Assembly (NCBI RefSeq): GCF_009496155.1
Contig: NZ_WIJP01000009.1
Location: forward strand, 46,474-110,473
Reading direction: 5' to 3'
DNA length: 64,000 bases
DNA from: Streptococcus mitis
GTDB lineage: Bacteria > Bacillota > Bacilli > Lactobacillales > Streptococcaceae
Positions within the stretch are counted from its first letter, which is position 1. Each line of letters begins with the position of its first letter. Shown piece after piece: positions 63,741-64,000 of this stretch. The notes below the pieces were generated by a model. The model saw only the letters and a list, made by a program, of their open reading frames with translations. It did not search any database and had not been told where the DNA came from. The position numbers were made by a program, and so were the translations under genes.

Positions 63741-64000
63741 AGCCCACTGAAAAAGTCATCAACTTGATGGCTTTTTTTGTTATACTAGAGATGAAGTGAA
63801 ATCATGCTTGATAATCAGTTAACTATGGATGTCAGTCCTTATTTTAGTTTGTATAATATCGTTGTTCCTAAAACCCACTTTTTACGTCAGCTAACTGAAC
63901 TCTGTGATTTTAGCTTTATTTATGATGAACTAGAAAAGAATTATCATCCCGATTTTGGGCGTAAAGCTTATTCACCGATTATGATGTTCAAATATCTTTT
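63741..64000 (+). mobile_element. Start of an IS1182-type element (cut by window edge)
   Basis: The sequence GAGCCCACTGAAAAAGTC, with a following T-tailed hairpin, resembles the outer end of IS1182-family elements. It is inserted in the IS4-type remnant and carries a transposase gene from 63804. Confidence 0.65.
63804..64000 (+). CDS. IS1182-family transposase, N-terminal part (cut by window edge)
   Basis: Frame open from ATG 63804 to the end of the window (65 codons). MLDNQLTMDVSPYFSLYNIVVPKTH followed by LRQLTELCDFSFIYDELEKNYHPDFGRKAYSPIMMFKYL is the DUF772-type N-terminus of IS1182/IS5-like transposases. The catalytic part is outside the window. Confidence 0.85.
   Translation, partial: MLDNQLTMDVSPYFSLYNIVVPKTHFLRQLTELCDFSFIYDELEKNYHPDFGRKAYSPIMMFKYL

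Overview
This window is chromosomal DNA of a low-GC Streptococcus of the mitis group (S. mitis/oralis/pneumoniae relatives). The evidence is strong synteny with S. pneumoniae (fakA-like/ilvBNC/ilvA, uppP-dinB-pflB, trkH-trkA, the ECF operon, cinA-recA-dinF), two 107-bp RUP-type repeats, a ComX cin-box before cinA, and no lytA after dinF. The absence of lytA argues against S. pneumoniae itself.

Layout. Positions 1-7342 are an accretion zone at the 3' end of rpsI. The C-terminus of one tyrosine integrase (1-529) abuts an 86-bp copy of the rpsI end (604-689). A second, small 6.65-kb island follows and ends at the authentic rpsI (7257-7342). That island carries cadmium-resistance cargo (cadD/cadX), a broken lipoprotein gene, two MobC-like accessory proteins without a relaxase, a phage-type replication protein, a DUF771-like DNA-binding protein, a CI-like repressor and its own integrase. 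Then come rplM-rpsI with an L13-type leader, an ABC-2 exporter, and an Rgg-family regulator. The Rgg gene is divergent from a previously unlisted 32-residue Trp/Pro-ended peptide ORF, a secreted beta-rich protein and a two-helix membrane protein (10.6-12.5 kb). The last group is the best candidate for an undescribed system.

Positions 12.8-21.7 kb hold pheST under a T-box, an IS30-like insertion sequence, a ParB-like gene, a PAP2 phosphatase and ribU under an FMN riboswitch, trmL with an attenuator-like leader, and a frameshifted acetyltransferase. Positions 22-47 kb are conserved core: an ECF transporter with a SAM hydrolase, Trk potassium uptake, pflB, dinB, uppP, a DUF2207 protein, an amino-acid ABC transporter, the ilv genes with a CodY-like box, a fakA-like kinase, an Asp23-family protein and rpmB. 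Positions 47-61 kb hold a LytTR regulator with its membrane partner and a tandem operator, a PAP2 phosphatase, a MarR-controlled heterodimeric ABC exporter divergent from a three-lesion pseudogene, yebC, the late-competence genes dinF-recA-cinA, an LCP protein, a GNAT protein and tsaE. From 61 kb to the end is a nest of IS elements (second IS30-like copy, a decayed IS4-type element and the start of an IS1182-type element).

A dispersed ~105-bp repeat with imperfect inverted ends (four full copies and one half copy) recurs. Three of the full copies begin exactly at the TAA stop codon of a gene (dinB, ilvN, recA). No tRNA, rRNA or CRISPR array was seen.
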